Positions 24,403-37,045 of a DNA stretch of 64,000 nucleotides are shown here, one piece after another. Location of the stretch: NCBI GenBank assembly GCA_037043455.1, contig JAWPHD010010385.1, forward strand, positions 1 to 64,000. The letters run 5' to 3'. The notes under the pieces are model-generated. The model was not told the DNA's origin and searched no databases. It was given only the letters and a program-made list of their open reading frames with translations. This stretch comes from Cyrtodaria siliqua (taxonomy: Eukaryota; Mollusca; Bivalvia; Adapedonta; Hiatellidae). Position numbers and translations under genes: made by a program. The stretch's first letter is position 1. Each line of letters opens with the position of its first letter.

Positions 24403-24550
24403 CCCACACGCCATCTGAGGGTTGTTCGGAAACTGGGACAGATGTGGAGGTGCAGAAGATCCTGGAGGTTGTGGAGGACACAGAGATAGAACTGACAGAC
24501 GAGACTGGACAGTACTGGCAGGAGGAGGAGAATAAACGAGTCATTAAAAA
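24403..24550 (+). CDS. ZC3H14: ZC3H14 exon 2 (acidic linker)
   Basis: Phase 1 in, phase 2 out. With the acceptor at CGCCATAG|CCCACACG, the g left by exon 1 completes an Ala codon, and the exon reads HTPSEGCSETGTDVEVQKIL, then EVVEDTEIELTDETGQYW and a charged tail ending VIK. Donor is AAAAA|GTAAG, a strong consensus. The charged Glu/Lys-rich composition fits the ZC3H14 linker. An alternative acceptor 15 nt downstream (ATCTGAG|GGTTG) would be phase 0 and so would not join exon 1. The exon is followed after about 325 nt by a 5-kb satellite filling the next intron. Confidence 0.8.
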
Positions 24551-24874
24551 GTAAGATTAGGAAACAATACTTTGTCTATTATTTATTCACATCTGTTTTG
24601 TGTGGCCCCATTCCAAAAGCAATGCAAAAGAACGCTTCCTTTGAAATTCACGATAATGTTAATATATTATAATAATAATTTCATGAGTACTTGGCTTTTA
24701 AATAAAAAGTAGGCCAGTCATAGCTCAGGGAAAACAGGGAATTGGAGCGAACATCAATAGTTAATTAGAAAAAGAAAATATAAAACAAAAAATTGTTATG
24801 AACAAAATACAAACAACTTTTTGTATGTGTGTGATAGGATTAACTTTCTTCGCACTTAACTTATTACTGTGTCT

Positions 24875-27800
24875 CTGACAGCTTTATTACAGACAAGCAT
24901 TGCTGTTCCACTGACAGCTTTATTACAGACAAGCATTGCTGTTCCACTGACAGCTTTACTACAGACAAGCATTTCTGTTCCACTGACAGCTTTATTACAG
25001 AAAAGCATTACTGTTCCACTGACAGCTTTATTACAGAAAAGCATTGCTGTTACTCTGAAAGCTTTATTACAGACAAGCATTACTGTTCCGCTGACAGCTT
25101 TATTACAGACAAGCATTGCTGTAACTCTGAAAGCTTTTTTACAGACAAGCATTGTTGTTACTCTGAAAACTTTATTACAGACAAGCATTGCTGTTACTCT
25201 GACAGCTTTATTACAGACACGCATTGCTGTTACTCTGACAGCTTTATTACAGACAACCATTGCTGTTACCCTGAAAGCTTTATTACAGACAAGCATTGCT
25301 GTTCCTCTGACAGCTTTATTATGGACAAGCATTGCTGTTTTCTCTGACAGCTTTAATACAGACAAGCATTGCTGTTACTCTGAAAGCTTTATTACAGACA
25401 AGCATTGCTGTTCCTCTGACAACTTTATTAAAGACAAGCATTGCTGTTACTCTGAACGCTTTATTACAGACAAGCATTGTTGTGACTCTGAAAACTTTAT
25501 TACAGACAAGCATTACTGTTCCACTGACAGCTTTATTACAGAAAAGTATTGCTGTTCCTCTGAAAGCTTTATTACAGACAAGCATTACTGTTACTCTGAA
25601 AGCTTTATTACAGACAAGCATTTCTGTTCCTCTGACAGCTTTATTACAGACAAGCATTGCTGTTACTCTGAAAGCTTTATTACAGACAAGCATTGTTGTT
25701 ACTCTGAAAACTTTATTACGGACACGCGTTGCTGTTACTCTGAAAGCTTTATTACAGACAAGCATTGCTGTTCCTCTGACAGCTTTATTAAAGACAAGCA
25801 TTGCTATTACTCTGAACGCTTTATTACAGACAAGCATTGTTTTTACTCTGAAAACTTTATTACAGACAAGCATTACTGTTCCACTGATAGCTTTATTACA
25901 GAAAGCATTGCTGTTCCTCTAAAAGCTTTTTTACAGTCAAGCATTACTGTTACTCTGAAAGCTTTATTACAGACAAGCATTGCTGTTCCTCTGACAGCTT
26001 TATTACAGACAAGCATTGTTGTTACTCAGAAAGCTTTATTACAGACAAGCATTGTTGTTACTCTGAAAACTTTATTACGGACACGCATTGCTGTTACTCT
26101 GACAGCTTTGTTACAGACAAACATTGCTGTTACTCTGACAGCTTTATTACAGATATGCATAGCTGTTACTCTGACAGCTTTATTACAGACAAACATTGCT
26201 GTTCCTCTGTCAGTTTTATTACAGACAAGCATTGCTGTTACTCTGACAGCTTTATTACAGACTAGCATTGCTGTTCCTCTGAAAGCTTTATTACATACAA
26301 GCATTGCTGTTCCTCTCACAGCTTTATTACAGACAAGCATTGCTGTTACTTTGACAGCTTTATTACAGAAAAGCATTGCTGTACCTCTAACATCTTTATT
26401 ACAAGCATTGCTGTTACTCTGACAGCTTTATTACAGACAAGCATTGCTGTTCCTCTGACAGCTTTATTACAGACAAGCATTGCTGTTCCTGTGACAGCTT
26501 TATTACAGAAAAGCATTGCTGTTCCTCTGACAGCTTTATTACATACAATATTACTGTTCCTCTGACAGCTTTGTTACAGAAAAGCATTGCTGTTCCTCTG
26601 ACAGCTCTATAACAGACAAGCATTGATGTTACTAAAAGCTTTTTTTACAAAAAAGCATTGCTGTACCTTTGACAGCTTTATAACAGAAAGCATAGTTTTA
26701 TTTATGTTCCTCTGATAGCTTTATTATAGACAAACATTGCCTTTATTGCTGTGCCTCTGACAGCTTTATTACAGGCAAGTATTGCTGTTATTGTTGTTCC
26801 TCTGACAGCTTTATTACACACAAGCATTGTTGTTCCTCTGACAGCTTTATTAAAGACAAGCATTGCTGTTACTCTGAAAGCTTTATTACAGAAAAGCATT
26901 GCTGTTACTCTGAAAGCTTCATTACAGACAAGCATTGCTGTTCCTCTGACAGCTTTATTAAAGACAAGCATTGCTGTTACTCTGAAAGCTTAATTACAGA
27001 CAACCATTGTTGTTACTCTGAAAACTTTATTACAGACAAGCATTACTGTTCCACTGACAGCTTTATTACAGAAAAGCATTGCTGTTCCTCTGAAAGCTTT
27101 ATTACAGACAAGCATTACTGTTACTCTGAAAGCTTTATTACAGACAAGCATTGCTGTTCCTCTGACAACTTTATTACAGACAAGCATTGCTGTGACTCTG
27201 AAAGCTTTATTACAGACAAGCATTGTTGTTACTCTGAAAACTTTATTACGGACACGCATTGCTGTTACCCTGACAGCTTTATTACAGACAAGCATTGCTG
27301 TTACTCTGACAGCTTTATTACAGACAAACATTGCTGTTCCTCTCACAGCTTTATTACAGACAAGCATTGCTGTTACTTTGACAGCTTTATTACAGAAAAG
27401 CATTGCTGTTCCTCTAACAGCTTTATTACAAGCATTGCTGTTACTCTGACAGCTTTATTACAGACAAGCATTGCTGTTCCTTTATTACAGACAAGCATTG
27501 CTGTTCCTGTGACAGCTTTATTACAGAAAAGCATTGCTGTTCCTCTGACAGCTTTATTACATACAATATTACTGTTCCTCTGACAGCTTTATTACAGTAA
27601 AGCATTGCTGTTCCTCTGACAGCTCTATTACAGACAAGCATTGCTGTTACTGAAAGCTTTATTACAAAAAAGCATTGCTGTACCTTTGACAGCTTTATAA
27701 CAGAAAGCATTGTTTTATTTATGTTCCTCTGATAGCTTTATTATAGACAAGATTGCTGTTATTGCTGTGCCTCTGACAGCTTTATTACAGGCAAGTATTG

Positions 27801-29850
27801 CTGTTATTGATGTTCCTCTGACAGCTTTATTACACACAAGCATTGTTGTTTCTCTGACAGCTTCATTACAGGCAATCATTAGTGTTTCTTTGACAGCTGT
27901 AGTACAGGAAACATTGTTTTATTTATGTTCCTCTGACAGCTTTATTATAGACAATATTGCTGTTATTGCTGTGCCTCTGACAGCTTTATAACAGGCAAGT
28001 ATTGCTGTTATTTTTGTTCCCCTGACAGCTTTATTACAGGCAATCATTGTTTTATTGATGTTCCTCTGACAGCTTTATTATAGACAAACATTGCTGTTAT
28101 TGCTGTGCCTCTGGCAGCTTTATTACAGGCAAGTATTGCTGTTATTGTTGTTCCTCTGACAGCTTTATTACAGGCAATCATTGCCTGTTTGTGCTATTCC
28201 TCTTTCAGCTTTATTACAGGCAAGTTTTGCCGTTATTGTTGTTTCTCTAAAAGCTTTATTATAGACAAGCATTGCTGTTGTTGCTGTGCTTCTGACAGCT
28301 CTATTACAGACAACCATTGCTGTTATTGTTGTTCCTAAGACAGCTTTATTACAGGCAAGCATTGCTGTTCCTCTGACAGCTTTATTACAGGCAATCAAGT
28401 TTTGCTGTTATTGTTGTTCCTCTGAAAGCTTTATTACTGGCAAGCATTGCTGTTATTGCTGTGCTTCTGACAGCTTTATTACAGGCAAGCATTGCCTGTT
28501 TGTGCTATTCCTCTGTCAGCTTTATTACAGGCAAGCATTGCTGTTCCTCTGACAGCTTTATTACAGGCAATCAATGCTGTTCCCCTGACAGCTTTATTAT
28601 AGGAAGCATTGCTTTATTTATGTTCCTCTGACAGCTTTATTATAGACAAGCATTGCTGTTGTTGATGTGCTAACGTCTTTGACTTGAAATCACTTGCCCC
28701 TCACCGCTATAGGTTCGATCCCTCAGGGGCTTAGGAATCTTTATGTGAGGAAGCTATCCAGCTGGCTTGCGGAACGTCGGTGGTTCTACCCAGGTGCCCG
28801 CCCGTGCACGAAAATTGCCCGGAGGGGCACCTGGGGTCTTCCTCCACCAATGGAAGCTGGAAAGTCACCATATGACCTTAGCTGTTGGTGCGACTATAAA
28901 ATCCAATTCAATCCAATCTGACAGCTCTATTACAGACAAGCATTGCTGTTATTGTTGTTCCTAAGACAGCTTTATTACAGGCAAGCATTGCTGTTCCTCT
29001 GACAGCTTTATTACAGGCAATCAAGTTTTGCTGTTATTGTTGTTCCTCTGAAAGCTTTATTACTGGCAAGCATTGCTGTTATTGCTGTGCTTCTGACGGC
29101 TTTATTACAGGCAAGCATTGCTGTTATTGTTGTTCCTAAGACAGCTTTATTACAGGTAAGCATTGCTGTTTTGCACTGACAGCTTTATTATAGGAAGCAT
29201 TGCTTTATTTATGTTCCTCTGACAGCTTTATTATAGACAAGTATGGCTGTTATTGCTGTGCCTCTGACAGCTTTATTACAGGCAAGTATTGCTGTTATTG
29301 TTTTCCTCTGACAGCCTCATTACATACAAGATTTGCCTGTTAGTGCTATTCCTCTGTCAGCTTTATTATAGGCAAGTATTGCTGTTATTGTTGGTCCTCT
29401 GACAGCTTTATTACAGACTAGCATTGCTGTTATTGCTGTGCCTCTGACAGCTTTATTACAGGCAAGTACTTCTGTTATTGTTATTCCTCTGACAGCTTTA
29501 TTATAGGCAAGTATTGCTGTTATTGTTGTTCCCCTGACAGCTTTATTACAGACAGAGATTGCTGTTATTGATGTTCCTCTGCTGTTATTTATGTTTCTCC
29601 GACAGCTCTATTACAGGCAGGCATTGCTGTTATTGTTGTTCCTCTTACAGCTTTATTACAGGCAAGATTGCTGTTATTGTTGTTCCTCTGACAGCTTTAT
29701 TACAGGCATGCATTGCTGTTATTTATGTTCCTCTGACAGCTTTAGTACAGGCAAGCATTAAGGTTATTACTGTTCCTCTGACAGCTTTATTACAGGCAAG
29801 TATTGCTGATAGCTTTATTACAGGCAAGCATTGCTGACAGCTTTATTTAT
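24875..29850 (+). repeat. 5-kb 36-nt satellite in ZC3H14 intron 2
   Basis: Unit 'ctgacagctttattacagac' plus 'aagcattgctgttcct' (36 nt). Until about 26690 it is mostly regular; beyond, units carry an added 'attgttgtt' (45-nt type). A ~1.0-kb higher-order copy links 26404-26720 to 27432-27735. Because 36 is divisible by three and the unit lacks stops, frames of up to 517 codons (24869-26422) and several minus-strand frames stay open; these translations (LLQTSIAVPLTA repeats) are artefacts of the array. It ends about 15-30 nt before the exon 3 acceptor. Confidence 0.95.
28671..28917 (+). mobile_element. tRNA-derived SINE inserted in the satellite
   Basis: Perfect B box 'ggttcgatccc' at 28712-28722 after an A-box-like region. 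A conserved body includes 'ggtggttctacccaggtgcc' and 'ggggcacctggggtcttcct', and the tail is 'ccaattcaatccaat'. The flanks are satellite units on both sides, so it is a clean insertion. It is a common type in mollusc genomes. Confidence 0.85.
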
Positions 29851-29865
29851 CATGTTTTCCTGCAG

Positions 29866-29974
29866 GGAGAGAAGGACACCATCACCAGCAGATCCCAAGT
29901 TTATAGTGACATTAGATGGTGTAGATCCAACCACATACATGGTGTTACCCGAGACCAGGAAGAACATGGTCCAG
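29866..29974 (+). CDS. ZC3H14: ZC3H14 exon 3 (PKFIVTLDGV motif)
   Basis: 109-nt exon between TTTTCCTGCAG and CAG|GTAAGA, phase 2 in and phase 0 out. It reads ERRTPSPADPKFIVTLDGV followed by DPTTYMVLPETRKNMVQ. The segment (S)PKFIVTLDGV is a recognisable conserved motif of ZC3H14 proteins located some 100 residues before the first finger in vertebrates; this is the best marker of orthology outside the fingers. The acceptor lies only about 30 nt after the last recognisable unit of the intron-2 satellite (24875-29850), so the array abuts the splice site. The other two frames are also open across the exon but match nothing. Confidence 0.9.
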
Positions 29975-30065
29975 GTAAGACCCGTGTGTGTAACTAAGAG
30001 TGGCTCAGAATAGTTGAGTTGTATTAACATGTATTTAAACTTTGTTTGATTAATAATTTAAAAGA

Positions 30066-30101
30066 AGCACCTCATTAGCTCAGTTTATATTGCTTTCAGC
30101 T
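30066..30101 (+). mobile_element. SINE head, split by a MITE
   Basis: 'cctcattagctcagtttatatt' resembles a Pol III A box; the missing remainder lies at 34735-34860. Confidence 0.5.
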
Positions 30102-31599
30102 TAAAGGTGTTAATACACTATTTTCAAACAAGGTTTGTTTTAAAGGGCTCTGACAAACTTGAAAAAAGCTAAAGGAATTATCAAAATGCCATGAAAAGTA
30201 AAGGAGATACATGTATGACCTATTGAAAATGTGTGAAGAAAAATAAATGGAGGTCGCCATCTTAGAACGATGACGTCATCGCGCCTTTTTACCATATATG
30301 TATACATGTGATAACTCACGGCGTGAGATAGAATCTCACGGAATTTTAACCCTCCTCCGTGCCACACTGAATTGTCTGAAAAACTCCCGTAAAAACGATC
30401 TCAAAACAGTTTGCAATTTTTATTCCAAAAACCCAAACTTGTTTCTTGGTCTTAATCAGAACAGAACAGATTCTTTATATACATCTCAGGTTACTTAGAT
30501 GCATGATTACAAACATACAAGAGCAACAACATGAGCACAAATGTAGCATATAAATATGATTTACAGTGTGAAGTGGTGATAACATAGTATGTACAGTTTT
30601 AATGCGTGAAAACAGTTTATCTAAATTCATCAACCAAAGGTATATGGTTTTCATTTTAGGATTTAAATCTTTATCAGTTTGACAGGGGGAATAAAGTTGT
30701 TCATAATTAAATAGACATGTCCGTCGTGATGGTTTAACAAGCTGTTATATAAGGGAGAAGACTCGTCCCACCTGATAAGGGAGTACACTCCTTCGCCACT
30801 AGTGTGACGCCCAGACGAGTTCCCTCCCCTATTCAACATATGTATAATATATATACATTTTTATTTTGATTATTATTACTCATTTATTTTCTTCTTTTTT
30901 TTTTTACAAATAGCTAGCATACAACTGGAACACAATTTTCAATAGGAATACATATAAACTCTAACAAAAAAATAATAAATAAACAAAAACATCTCTTACG
31001 AAGTTTCACATCATTAATTGGCGATTTTCGTAGGCATGCTTAAACAAAAAAGTAAAACCGAACATGAAACATTATAAATACAGATATTGTATAATGGACA
31101 TTTTTTTTTTTTTTTTTTTTTAACGAGTATACTCAGTACACATAGTTATTCAACTGATGTAATATAGTATGTTCCCCTTCGACAGCCTCTAACAAGTTTG
31201 TAAACAGTCGATACATTTCGGTGGGGTATTGGTCAGAGATCCGTTATATTCTAATAATAACTGGTGTCATATATTTCACGGGTTTTCCGTGTTACCCAGT
31301 ACTGTTTTGTCGTCTGTACACGGTTCATTCATACACGTTGGGAATTAGACAAAGTATAGTTGGATATTATCCATGGGTGACAGACAAACTGTTATGGTAA
31401 GTGGAATTTTACTTAAAATAAAATTGATTATGCGTGCTTTCATTTAGCTAGGTTTTGATCGTTAATATGTTGAGTTTGGGAATGGGTCACGCACGGCATG
31501 GCTACTTGACCGTTTGTCTGAATGTTTCATAATACATGTTACAACTAATCGACTATGCGTGTTCACATTTGACCGTTTGTTTCAGTGATTTCGTATACA

Positions 31600-32607
31600 G
31601 GTTACAACATAGTTAAACATATACTTTTCTGTGTGTATTTACACCAACATAGTTATACATCTAATTGGCTGTGTGTATTTACACCAACATAGTTATACAT
31701 CTAATTGGCTATGCGTATTTACACCAACATAGTTATACATCTAATTGGCTGTGTGTATTTACACCAACATAGTTATACATCTAATTGGCTGTGTGTATTT
31801 ACACCAACATAGTTATACATCTAATTGGCTATGCGTATTTACACCCACATAGTTATACATCTAATTGGCTGTGTGTATTTACACCAACATAGTTATACAT
31901 CTAATTGGATGTGCGTATTTACACCAACATAGTTATACATCTAATTGGCTATGCGTATTTACACCAACATAGTTATACATCTAATTGGCTATGCGTATTT
32001 ACACCAACATAGTTATACATCTAATTGGCTATGCGTATTTACACCAACATATTTATACATCTAATTGGCTATGCGTATTTACACCAACATAGTTATACAT
32101 CTAATTGGCTATGCGTATTTACACCAACATAGTTATACATCTAATTGGCTATGCGTATTTACACCAACATAGTTATACATCTAATTGGCTGTGTGTATTT
32201 ACACCAACATAGTTATACATCTAATTGGCTATGCGTATTTACACCCACATAGTTATACATCTAATTGGCTGTGTGTATTTACACCAACATAGTTATACAT
32301 CTAATTGGATGTGCGTATTTACACCAACATAGTTATACATCTAATTGGCTATGCGTATTTACACCAACATAGTTATACATCTAATTGGCTATGCGTATTT
32401 ACACCAACATAGTTATACATCTAATTGGCTATGCGTATTTACACCAACATATTTATACATCTAATTGGCTATGCGTATTTACACCAACATAGTTATACAT
32501 CTAATTGGCTATGCGTATTTACACCAACATAGTTATACATCTAATTGGCTATGCGTATTTACACCAACATAGTTATACATCTAATTGGCTATGCGTATTT
32601 ACACCAA
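31600..32607 (+). repeat. 40-nt minisatellite with 400-nt higher-order period
   Basis: About 25 near-identical units of 'acaccaacatagttatacat' plus 'ctaattggctatgcgtattt'. Variant markers 'acacccacat' (31841, 32241) and 'acaccaacatatttat' (32041, 32441) recur exactly 400 nt apart, ten units. Confidence 0.95.
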
Positions 32608-32796
32608 ACAATTACAAATTAGCTGACAATCAGTAAGTGTGAATATAAAATTGAATTAACGTAATAAAATAAAAAAAAATAAAAAAAAGTCAAATGGCAT
32701 CTTGCTAACTGGAGATAAATAGAAAGACGGTACACGTATATACTTATTCGTTGCGAATACATACACAAAAGTATATATATATATATATATAGTTTC

Positions 32797-33955
32797 TTAA
32801 AAGTGTTTAAGTATATGATGTATAAATGAGCACAATTTTCTCAGGAGTGAAACATCTTTTGTGTTTAGTAGTTTGTTGTACTTTAATATATTGGGACGTT
32901 TATGATAATAGCTCGGCAAAAGCTGGTTTCTTGTTCTACGGAAATGTCGACAGGACATAATATAGTGAAATTCGTCACCTATGTCGTTTTGGCAGTATGT
33001 ACACAGTCGTCGGGATAGGTCACAGTAAGAATTTGCCCACCTTCCTGTTTCGATAGGCAGTTTGTGGTTCGCGGTTCTAAACTTAAAAAATATTAATGCC
33101 AAATTTCTTGGTAAGTGTTTGATATAAAATTCAAGTCGGGTATTGTCTTTGAACAGGTTATAATTTTTTCATTTTGATGATTGTGTAATACTCTGTGACC
33201 AGTTCTGTGTAAAATGGTTAATCAACGTGTCTTTGATCAAGATATGAATGTTGTTATTTGGAGGATTATGTTGAAGTCCCAAATATAAGAGAGACCGCAG
33301 TCGTTAAATATTTTATTTATGTTTTTTATCCATTTGAAAGTGTATGGTTGTGAATATAACATTGCTTCATAACAAAATGATGACAGTTTAGTAGGTTTGC
33401 CTAGTCTAAGTTTAGTCCAAAATGCAATAATCTTTGATTTTATAGTGATTTCAATAGGATAGCGGCCTAGCTCTGCATATAACATATATTTTGGTGTGCT
33501 ATGCCTCGAATATGTTATTCTTCTTAGAAAATCAGCATGTACTTTTTCTATCATATCAATGTTCTCATAGCCCCATATTTCACTTGCATATGTTAGTATC
33601 GGGAGGACATTGTGGTCGAACAGTTTAAGTTGTAAGTCAATTGGGATATCAAGGTTGTTCACACGCTGAAGTAACAAGTGCATTGCTTTTTTGGCTTGGT
33701 TAACTATATGGATTTTTGCATTTAAGAAACTTCCAGAACTTGAAAAATATAAACCGAGATACTTATATTTGTCCACTATATCGATGCTTTTCCCATCAAT
33801 ATGAAAAAAAAGAGTGATTTTTATTTAGTGCCGAAAACTATTATTTTAGTTTTTTCTGTGTTAAGATTTAATTTCCAGGTGCTACAATAATCGTGAAAGT
33901 CGTTTAAACATTCTTGAAAAGAAATAGGATCTTCGCTGACGATAATATTGGATTA
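32797..33955 (-). pseudogene. Non-LTR retrotransposon reverse transcriptase, C-terminal part, broken
   Basis: Minus strand, from right to left: CLNDFHDYCSTWKLNLNTEK then TKIIVFG (RT palm/thumb region), a break, DKYKYLGLYFSSSGSF, then VLPILTYASEIWGYENIDMI in a 179-codon frame ending at 33237, a frameshift, and LCTYCQNDIGDEFHYIMSC (C-x2-C-x8-H-x4-C knuckle) ending at 32797. Order and motifs are those of LINE ORF2 C-termini. The N-terminal endonuclease and RT catalytic core are absent, so it cannot be autonomous. Confidence 0.85.
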
Positions 33956-34734
33956 GGACTTGAAACAAACAGCTATCATTTATATAGACGTGGAAAATGA
34001 AAATTATTTGATAGAGAAAACAAAAGTAGAATTTTCATTTGGAGTTTATATTCCTCAGGGCTTTTGGACAATGAAAATAGGTACCTAAATAATAGTGTTT
34101 GATGATATTAAATGCTTGTATCATAATTGTCATTCAAATTTCATAATTAAAAAAAAAAAAAATTTTTTTTTCTAAAGCATAAAATATTTTTTAATGAAAT
34201 TAATGTTATGACTATTTCCCTTTTCTAAAAGAAGTTAGTAAAAAATATTTTAAAACTATTTTATGGAATTCATTTATAATATCTGGGTAAAAAAATACCC
34301 CGCGCACACTAACATTTATGATAAAAAAACTCCCAGATTTTTGCATGAATGTCCCTTAAACAAATCACTAAACTCCTGAAAATATATGGCATATTGACAA
34401 AACGTCTTTTAAGCAAAGAAAATCACTGCAAATGAAAAATAAGCAAAAATAAGAATGCAATTTATACATTTTATGTCTGTATATTTATTTGTAATCAATT
34501 TGCAGTGATTTTCTTTACTTTAACATTTATTTTGTCAATATGCCATATATGGTAAAAAGCGAGATGACGTCGTCGTCGTTCCAAGATTGCCGCCTCCGTT
34601 TATGTTAATTGAAAATTTTCATTAGGTCATATCTCTTTTATATTTCATGGCATTTTGATAATTCTTTCAGCCTTATTCAAGTTTTTCAGAGCCCTTTTAA
34701 ATAAATAGTGTTTGAAAATAGTGCATCAACCCCT

Positions 34735-34862
34735 GCTACATACCTCTGACTCATGTGTGTTCAATCCCTGAAGGAGGCATTTCTGATCTTACATCCATCC
34801 TTTAGCGCATCTCCATCTGAAGTTGCTGTTCCAATATAACCTTACTTGTGTTATCACCCACA
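34735..34862 (+). mobile_element. SINE body, other half
   Basis: 'gtgtgttcaatccctgaagg' gives a weak B box; 'ccatctgaagttgctgttcc' matches the tail amplified at 14936-15868. Confidence 0.55.
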
Positions 34863-34872
34863 TTTAATTATA

Positions 34873-35482
34873 CCCCTGCAAACGAAGTTTGAGAGGGGGT
34901 ATATAGGAGTCACTGCGGCAGTTGGTCTGTCGGTCGGTCTGTTGAATCTAGTGGAGCGAACTACTTCTACCGTTTTCAAGATATGGAATTGAAACTTTGT
35001 ATACATGATCAACACTTTTTGTGTGGCTCGCTCAATTCCATGCAGAGTTATTGCCCTTGCACTTAGTCAAAATTGCTATATTCAGCATATGCAATCTTGT
35101 GGAGCAAATTTCTTCTACAGTTTTCAAGATGTTGAATTGGAACTTTGTATACATGATCAAAATGAAGTGTATATGTGCGTGACACAATTTTTCTTTGGCT
35201 CAACCAATGCCATGCAGAGTTATTGCTCTTGAACTTAGTCAAAATTGCTATTCAGCATACGCAGTACTGTGGAGCGACTTATTTCAACAGTTAAGATATT
35301 GAATTGAAACTTTGTGTACGTTGTCATCATGAAGTGTAGCTGTGCGTGACACAATTTTGGTGTGATTCAGTCAATGCCATGCAGAGTTATTGCCATTGAT
35401 CTTACTAAAAAAAATTGCGGGGATATTTATCACCTTCATTGATAGTGATATTTATCACCTTCAGTGATAGTTCTAGTTTTAG
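34873..35482 (+). repeat. Dispersed element (TACCCCTGCAAACGAAG family)
   Basis: Starts 'tacccctgcaaacgaagttt' with a GTCGGTCGGTC run, has three ~170-nt internal units ('gaattgaaactttgtataca', 'atgccatgcagagttattgc') and ends 'gcggggatatttatcacctt' with TATCACCTTCA doubled. The open frame 35005-35232 is repeat translation. Confidence 0.7.
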
Positions 35483-35835
35483 TTGCTTTTCATGGACCTC
35501 TAGACACTATTTCCTTAACAAGGAATACAGCCATTATTCTTGCAGTGACATAACTTTTAAGGGCTTAATTCTTCAAACACTTATTTAAAGATGAGTCGTA
35601 CAGTTTAATGGTGTAATAAACAACAATTTGCAATCAAAAATATTGCATTGCTCGCAGACAGAACAGGCTTAAAAGTGTCCATTCTTACTAATTAATGCCC
35701 AGAAAATATCCTAACTTGGCAACTTCATAATGTTTTCATGTATAAGTAGCAAACAAATCAGATGTTTAAAAATTCTAAGGTCTTAGATCAGTTTAGGAAG
35801 GCTAACATATATATCAACTAGTTTATTTTAGTTTT
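35483..35835. other. Intron 3 sequence, no feature seen
   Basis: AT-rich, no repeat family recognised. Confidence 0.4.
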
Positions 35836-37018
35836 TAGCTCTACTGGCCAACGGTTGGCCAGCAGAGCTTATGGGATGGTGTGTTGTCTGTCGTCCGTCG
35901 TCTGTCGTCCGTTAACTTTTCTTCAAACGACTTCTCCTCAGAAACCGCTTCGCTAATTTTGACCAAACTTCACATGGATGATCCTTAGATGATGCTTTTT
36001 AGATTTGTTAAAATTAGGTCAGCGCTACATCCAAGATGGCTGCCATTACCATATATGGTCGAAACCTTAAAAAATCTTCTTCTCCAGAACCGCTGGACAG
36101 ATTTCAACATTTTTTTTTTTAAATGATCGTCAACGCCTAGACTATCAAGTTTGTTCAAATAAAGTCCCCGGGGTCAAAAATGGCCGTGCCCCGGGGGTCC
36201 AAAGTTTGTATATTGAGGTTTTGCATGTTTTTCATATAGACATATAGGAAAAAACTTTAAAAAATCTTCTTCTCTGAAACCACAAGGCACAGAGCTCTCA
36301 TGTATTACATGTAGCATCAGCTTATGGTCCTCTACTAAGTTTGTTCAAATGGTGACCCTGGGCTTAAATTTGTCCCTGCCCCGGGGGGTCACAGTTTTAC
36401 ATAGACTTATATAGGATTTTTAAAAAAAAAATCTTCTTCTAGGAAACTACAACAGCAAGAGGTTTGATATTTTGCATTTACTATAAGCTTATGGTCCTTT
36501 ACCAAGTTTGTTCAAATGGTGACCCTGGGGTCACATTTGGCCCCGCCCCAAGGGTCACATGTTTTACATAGACATGTATAGGGAAAAACTTAAAAAATCT
36601 TCTTCTCTGAAAACTGCAAGAGCCAGAGGTTTAATATTTTGCTGTTGCTATAAGCTTATGGTCCTTTACCAATTTTGTTCAATCTGGCCCCGCCCTGGGT
36701 GTCACAGTTTTACATCAATGCTTGTTTTAAATTTTTTAATTTCTTATTTTTTTTTTTTTTATTTTTTTTTAAATTTCTTTTTTTTATTTTTTTTTTTAAA
36801 TTTTTTATTTTTTTTTATTTTTATATATTTTTTTTATTATCTCTACTGGCCAACTTGGAAAACCAGCCAGATCGTACCAGTAATGGCGGAGTAACAGCTC
36901 TTGATATAGTTAAAAATGCTATATTTTGCCTCTTTAAGACGATAGTCACTCGCTTCATTGATGTTATAAAAGCTATATTAGCCAGTAGAGCGTCCACAGG
37001 CCCTCTTGGGCCTCTTGT
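35836..37018 (+). mobile_element. TAGCTCTACTGG-family element abutting exon 4
   Basis: Left 'ttagctctactggccaacgg' with GTCCGTCGTC run; right 'ttagccagtagagcgtccac' then 'gggcctcttgtttgt'. AGCTCTACTGGC and GCCAGTAGAGC are inverted. Internal ~170-nt units ('gttcaaatggtgaccctggg') and a long T-rich block (36720-36845). The right end is 27 nt before the exon 4 acceptor. Frames at 36559-37025 are T-run translations. Confidence 0.8.
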
Positions 37019-37045
37019 TTGTTGATGATATTAACCATGTTGCAG

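Larger units (their letters stand above)
30301..34388 (-). mobile_element. LINE-bearing insertion with ATATATG target duplication
   Basis: ATATATG at 30294-30300 and 34382-34388 flanks it; intact MITE copies are continuous here. It holds a minus-strand reverse-transcriptase remnant (32797-33955), a 40-nt minisatellite, and a 22-nt T run (31101-31122) that would read as poly(A) on the minus strand. The 5' end of the LINE is missing. Confidence 0.7.
30102..34734. mobile_element. Foldback MITE carrying a 4.1-kb insertion
   Basis: Left arm 30102-30300 ('ttaaaggtgttaatacacta ...') and right arm 34382-34734 ('... gtgcatcaacccct') are the arms of the 2028-2479 family. The element is opened at 'ccatatatg|gcatattgac' by the insertion 30301-34388. 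Confidence 0.85.

Noticed and set aside
24869..26422. 517-codon open frame and the minus-strand frames of 100-184 codons
   Set aside because: Translation of a 36-nt satellite without stops; no start context, no non-repeat domain, equally open on the other strand, and lying in a ZC3H14 intron.
28671..28917. Functional tRNA gene at the GGTTCGATCCC box
   Set aside because: No cloverleaf could be formed by eye; the long shared body and A/T-rich tail make it a SINE.
36559..37025. Phe-rich 111-116-codon frames
   Set aside because: Translation of a long T-rich tract in a dispersed element.
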